Assembly: GCA_903854455.1 (NCBI GenBank)
Contig: CAINWJ010000020.1
Span: forward strand, 1-21,538
Reading direction: 5' to 3'
Source of the DNA: Candidatus Peribacteria bacterium
Lineage (GTDB): Bacteria > Patescibacteriota > Gracilibacteria > Peribacterales > Peribacteraceae
Length of the DNA: 21,538 nt
Shown: one piece after another, positions 19,753 through 21,538 of the stretch
How positions within the stretch are numbered: the stretch's first letter is position 1
Layout of the letters: each line of letters opens with the position of its first letter
Notes under the pieces: model-generated
What the model was told of the DNA's origin: nothing
Database searches by the model: none
What the model saw: only the letters and a program-made list of their open reading frames with translations
Translations under genes and position numbers: made by a program

Positions 19753-21538
19753 TTATGAATTTCGAGATGAATCCTTCTCTGTTGTGCCGCGGGTAGGAAA
19801 CCCGCTCCCCTGATTGAGTATGGAGGAATCTCCTTGATTGGAACTTAATTTTTTAGCATTTGGGAGCAGGATTCCTTCCTGCGGAGAAGCAAGTTTCTTC
19901 AATTCAGAAATTGCCAATGTAGTTTGCCCCGAAAACCTGACCTTGGGTCCAACGATGATCGATGCAACTTCTCTGTAATGCGGCGCCCTCTCCCGCTGGA
20001 ACTTCGCGACTTCTTGCTCCAACGGCAAATCGGTAAGCGGCGGTCGCTTCCCGCTCCTAAGCCTCTTCACCAATTCACGATCATCCGCCTGCAGCCAGAC
20101 GACAATCGCTCGATCCTTGAGTAACGCGCGGGTCTTCGCCGATTCCGTCGCGCCACCACCGAGCGAGAGCACGATGCCGGGCTTCAGTGCTTCAGCAATG
20201 ATCGATTCCTCTGCGGATCGGAATGGAACCCAGCCCTTGTTCTTCACAAATTCCTTGATGTTGCCATGCTTCTCCTCGAAGAGGTGATCACTGTCCAAGT
20301 GCTTGAGCTTGAGCTTGGATGCGAGTCTGCGTCCGAGGTTGCTCTTGCCTACTCCACGCATACCGACGATGACGATCGGACGGGGGGATTTTAGAATCAG
20401 ATCAAGATCACTGAAGAATCCTGGGTAGCTCTTTGCGACACATTCAGGATCGGAAATGGATACATTGCCGAGCAGGAGTCCAAGCGCTGCGAAGCAGATG
20501 ACCATGCGATGATCGGCGTGGGGATCGAGGATGAGTGTCGCTGGTCGCTGGTCGCTGGTCGCTGGTCGTCTGCCATTGATAACGAGACCATCGGAATGCT
20601 CCTCGATTGAAATTCCAAGTTTTCGGAAATTCTCAACTGTCACAGCCAACCGATCACATTCCTTGACGCGCAAATTCTTGGCTCCGGTAATGGTTGTTCT
20701 CCCCTTGCGAAACGCTGCGAGTACCGAAAGATTCATCACCTGATCCGGAATCTGCGTTGCATCGATCGTAACATCACCGGAGCCCTTCAGCTTGCGAATC
20801 GCATCGACAATGTTTCGATCGGATTGCGCGGATGAATAATCTAAATTCGAACAATGAATCCTGCTACCGGTCAGAGCATTGAGCACCAGCCAAACACCCG
20901 CGGCACTCCAGTCTCCTTCGATGGAATAGCCTGAGGGATGAGGTTGGTAAGCAATTGTACCGCGGGTAGGAAACCCGCTCCCCTGATTATTAATAGTATT
21001 ATTTTTTTGACTGGGGGACAGGATTCCTTCCTGCGGATATACAGATCCAACAATGAACTTCGATCCCTCCTGCTCAATCTTCACCCCAAAATCCGCCATG
21101 ACCTTCCTGGTCAGATCAACATAACCCGATGATGCCAACTCTCCATCCAGCTCTATTTCCAGCCCTTCCTTGAGGATCGGAGCAACCAATAGCAATGATG
21201 TCAGGAACTGACTCGAAATCGATGCCTTCAGCTTCACATGACCGCCGCGCAATGTTCCGCCTTTGATACGGATCGGCGGACAGCCGTTCGTGTCTTCGAT
21301 CTCTGCACCCAGCGAGCGCAGTGCGCTGACTAAATCTTTGATCGGACGCTTCTGCATGTGCTCATTGCCGGTCACGATCCAGTTGCCGGGGATCAGACAG
21401 GCGAGAGACGTCAAAAACCTAAGCGTCGTTCCTGCATTGTGGCAGTCAAGCTCCCTCACCCCTAACCCCTCTCCCGATGGGAGAGGGGAACTCCCCTTCC
21501 CCCCTCGGGGGAAGGGGTCGGGGGATGAGGGAAATAAG
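19753..21538 (-). CDS. aroAK: Fused EPSP synthase / shikimate kinase, 5' end outside window
   Basis: The frame is open to the right edge without a stop, so the N-terminal ~80-90 residues of EPSP synthase are missing; the GTG at 21459 is not the real start. Counting from that GTG: HNAGTTLRFLTSL (7-19), SSQFLTSLLL (82-91), HPSGYSIEGDWSAAG (174-188), LRVKECDRL (263-271), DHRM (316-319), KSYPGFFSDL (343-352). Shikimate kinase follows at about 358-505: GMRGVGKSN Walker A (366-374), DSD (389-391), VPFRSAEE (411-418), LSLGGGAT (431-438) and KRPPL (471-475). Repeat-derived segments are in frame before LDCHNAGT, at 142-168, 297-308 and 525-560. The usual G of GNAGT is His here. It makes shikimate-3-phosphate and then EPSP, and is the first visible gene of the operon. 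Confidence 0.92.
   Translation of the reverse strand, partial: LFPSSPDPFPRGGKGSSPLPSGEGLGVRELDCHNAGTTLRFLTSLACLIPGNWIVTGNEHMQKRPIKDLVSALRSLGAEIEDTNGCPPIRIKGGTLRGGHVKLKASISSQFLTSLLLVAPILKEGLEIELDGELASSGYVDLTRKVMADFGVKIEQEGSKFIVGSVYPQEGILSPSQKNNTINNQGSGFPTRGTIAYQPHPSGYSIEGDWSAAGVWLVLNALTGSRIHCSNLDYSSAQSDRNIVDAIRKLKGSGDVTIDATQIPDQVMNLSVLAAFRKGRTTITGAKNLRVKECDRLAVTVENFRKLGISIEEHSDGLVINGRRPATSDQRPATLILDPHADHRMVICFAALGLLLGNVSISDPECVAKSYPGFFSDLDLILKSPRPIVIVGMRGVGKSNLGRRLASKLKLKHLDSDHLFEEKHGNIKEFVKNKGWVPFRSAEESIIAEALKPGIVLSLGGGATESAKTRALLKDRAIVVWLQADDRELVKRLRSGKRPPLTDLPLEQEVAKFQRERAPHYREVASIIVGPKVRFSGQTTLAISELKKLASPQEGILLPNAKKLSSNQGDSSILNQGSGFPTRGTTEKDSSRNS
19787..19884. repeat. Family-1 paired inverted hairpins at aroK 3' end
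   Basis: GCGGGT(19789-19794)-AGGAA-ACCCGC(19800-19805) and GCAGGA(19866-19871)-TTCCT-TCCTGC(19877-19882). The second is the first in opposite orientation with paired base changes. It is translated as the last ~35 residues of the fusion (SPQEGILLP ... NQGSGFPTRGT). Confidence 0.9.
20537..20569. repeat. Period-7 array GTCGCTG x4 inside aroA
   Basis: Four perfect GTCGCTG units plus a partial. The minus-strand unit AGCGACC reads S-D-Q-R-P-A-T with no stop in any frame. It adds RRPATSDQRPAT just before the EPSP synthase DPHADHRM motif. Confidence 0.88.
20960..21036. repeat. Family-1 paired inverted hairpins inside aroA
   Basis: GCGGGT(20962-20967)-AGGAA-ACCCGC(20973-20978) and CAGGA(21019-21023)-TTCCT-TCCTG(21029-21033), 77 nt in all. 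It is translated in the same frame as the copy at 19787 (PQEGILSP ... NQGSGFPTRGT), between FIVGSVY and the HPSGYSIEGDWS motif. Confidence 0.9.
21452..21532. repeat. Family-5 inverted-repeat element inside aroA
   Basis: Ends are TCCCTCA (21452-21458) and TGAGGGA (21526-21532). Hairpins are a 10-bp stem 21466-21475/21479-21488 and one at 21493-21517. The minus-strand frame stays open through it and runs directly into LDCHNAGTT. Its end reads EGLGVRE, matching KGLGMRE at the end of the aroE copy in the same frame. Confidence 0.85.

Noticed and set aside
19753..21459. GTG at 21459 as the real start of the EPSP synthase fusion
   Set aside because: The frame stays open to the window edge, and the N-terminal ~80-90 residues of the family are missing; this GTG lies within repeat sequence.

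Overview
The window looks like part of a chromosome from a candidate-phyla (CPR/Patescibacteria-type) bacterium, most likely near Peregrinibacteria/Peribacteria. This is an inference from gene content and style: an SLH-domain surface protein, a GH57/GH15/GT4/ROK glucan operon, aroA-aroK and aroD-aroE fusions, very dense short repeats, and almost no Shine-Dalgarno (SD) sequences. No marker gene in the window proves it. There are no phage, IS or CRISPR genes.

Layout. 1-162: tail of a plus-strand transcript with stacked hairpins and a strong terminator. 166-3038: a PH-domain membrane protein and an SLH surface protein, divergent from one shared -10 box. 3039-3482: a gene-free repeat region holding a MITE-like 323-bp inverted-repeat element. 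3483-8194 (plus): SerC-like aminotransferase, a small membrane protein, a 27-aa microprotein candidate, a DUF2339-like multipass protein, a short ORF and an Atg22/UMF1-type MFS transporter. 13879-8191 (minus): one operon of GT4/GT5-like glycosyltransferase, GH57 amylase, GH15 glucoamylase and ROK glucokinase, led by a good sigma70-type promoter. 14019-14957 (plus): an unrecognised gene. 21538-14935 (minus): an aromatic amino acid operon aroA-aroK, aroD-aroE, aroC, chorismate mutase, tyrA, pheA. It covers dehydroquinate through chorismate to phenylpyruvate and hydroxyphenylpyruvate.

How the genes work together. The glucan operon can build or rearrange alpha-glucan, trim it to glucose and phosphorylate the glucose. 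The aromatic operon carries six shikimate/prephenate steps plus the chorismate mutase branch in six ORFs, two of them bifunctional.

The most unusual feature is repeat colonisation of coding sequence. At least five repeat families (paired inverted hairpins, a simple palindrome and period-7 arrays) sit in frame inside aroA-aroK and aroD-aroE. They fall between catalytic motifs, and each adds about 10-37 residues without breaking the frame. Homologous copies are intergenic in the same window. Period-7 repeats also supply the C-termini of GH15, GH57 and the glycosyltransferase. This resembles the Rickettsia palindromic elements, but the families here look unrelated. A second unusual feature is that most start codons follow a C/T-rich tract (often CTC or TCT) instead of an SD, and several -10 boxes lie 6-9 nt from the ATG, which suggests leaderless transcripts.
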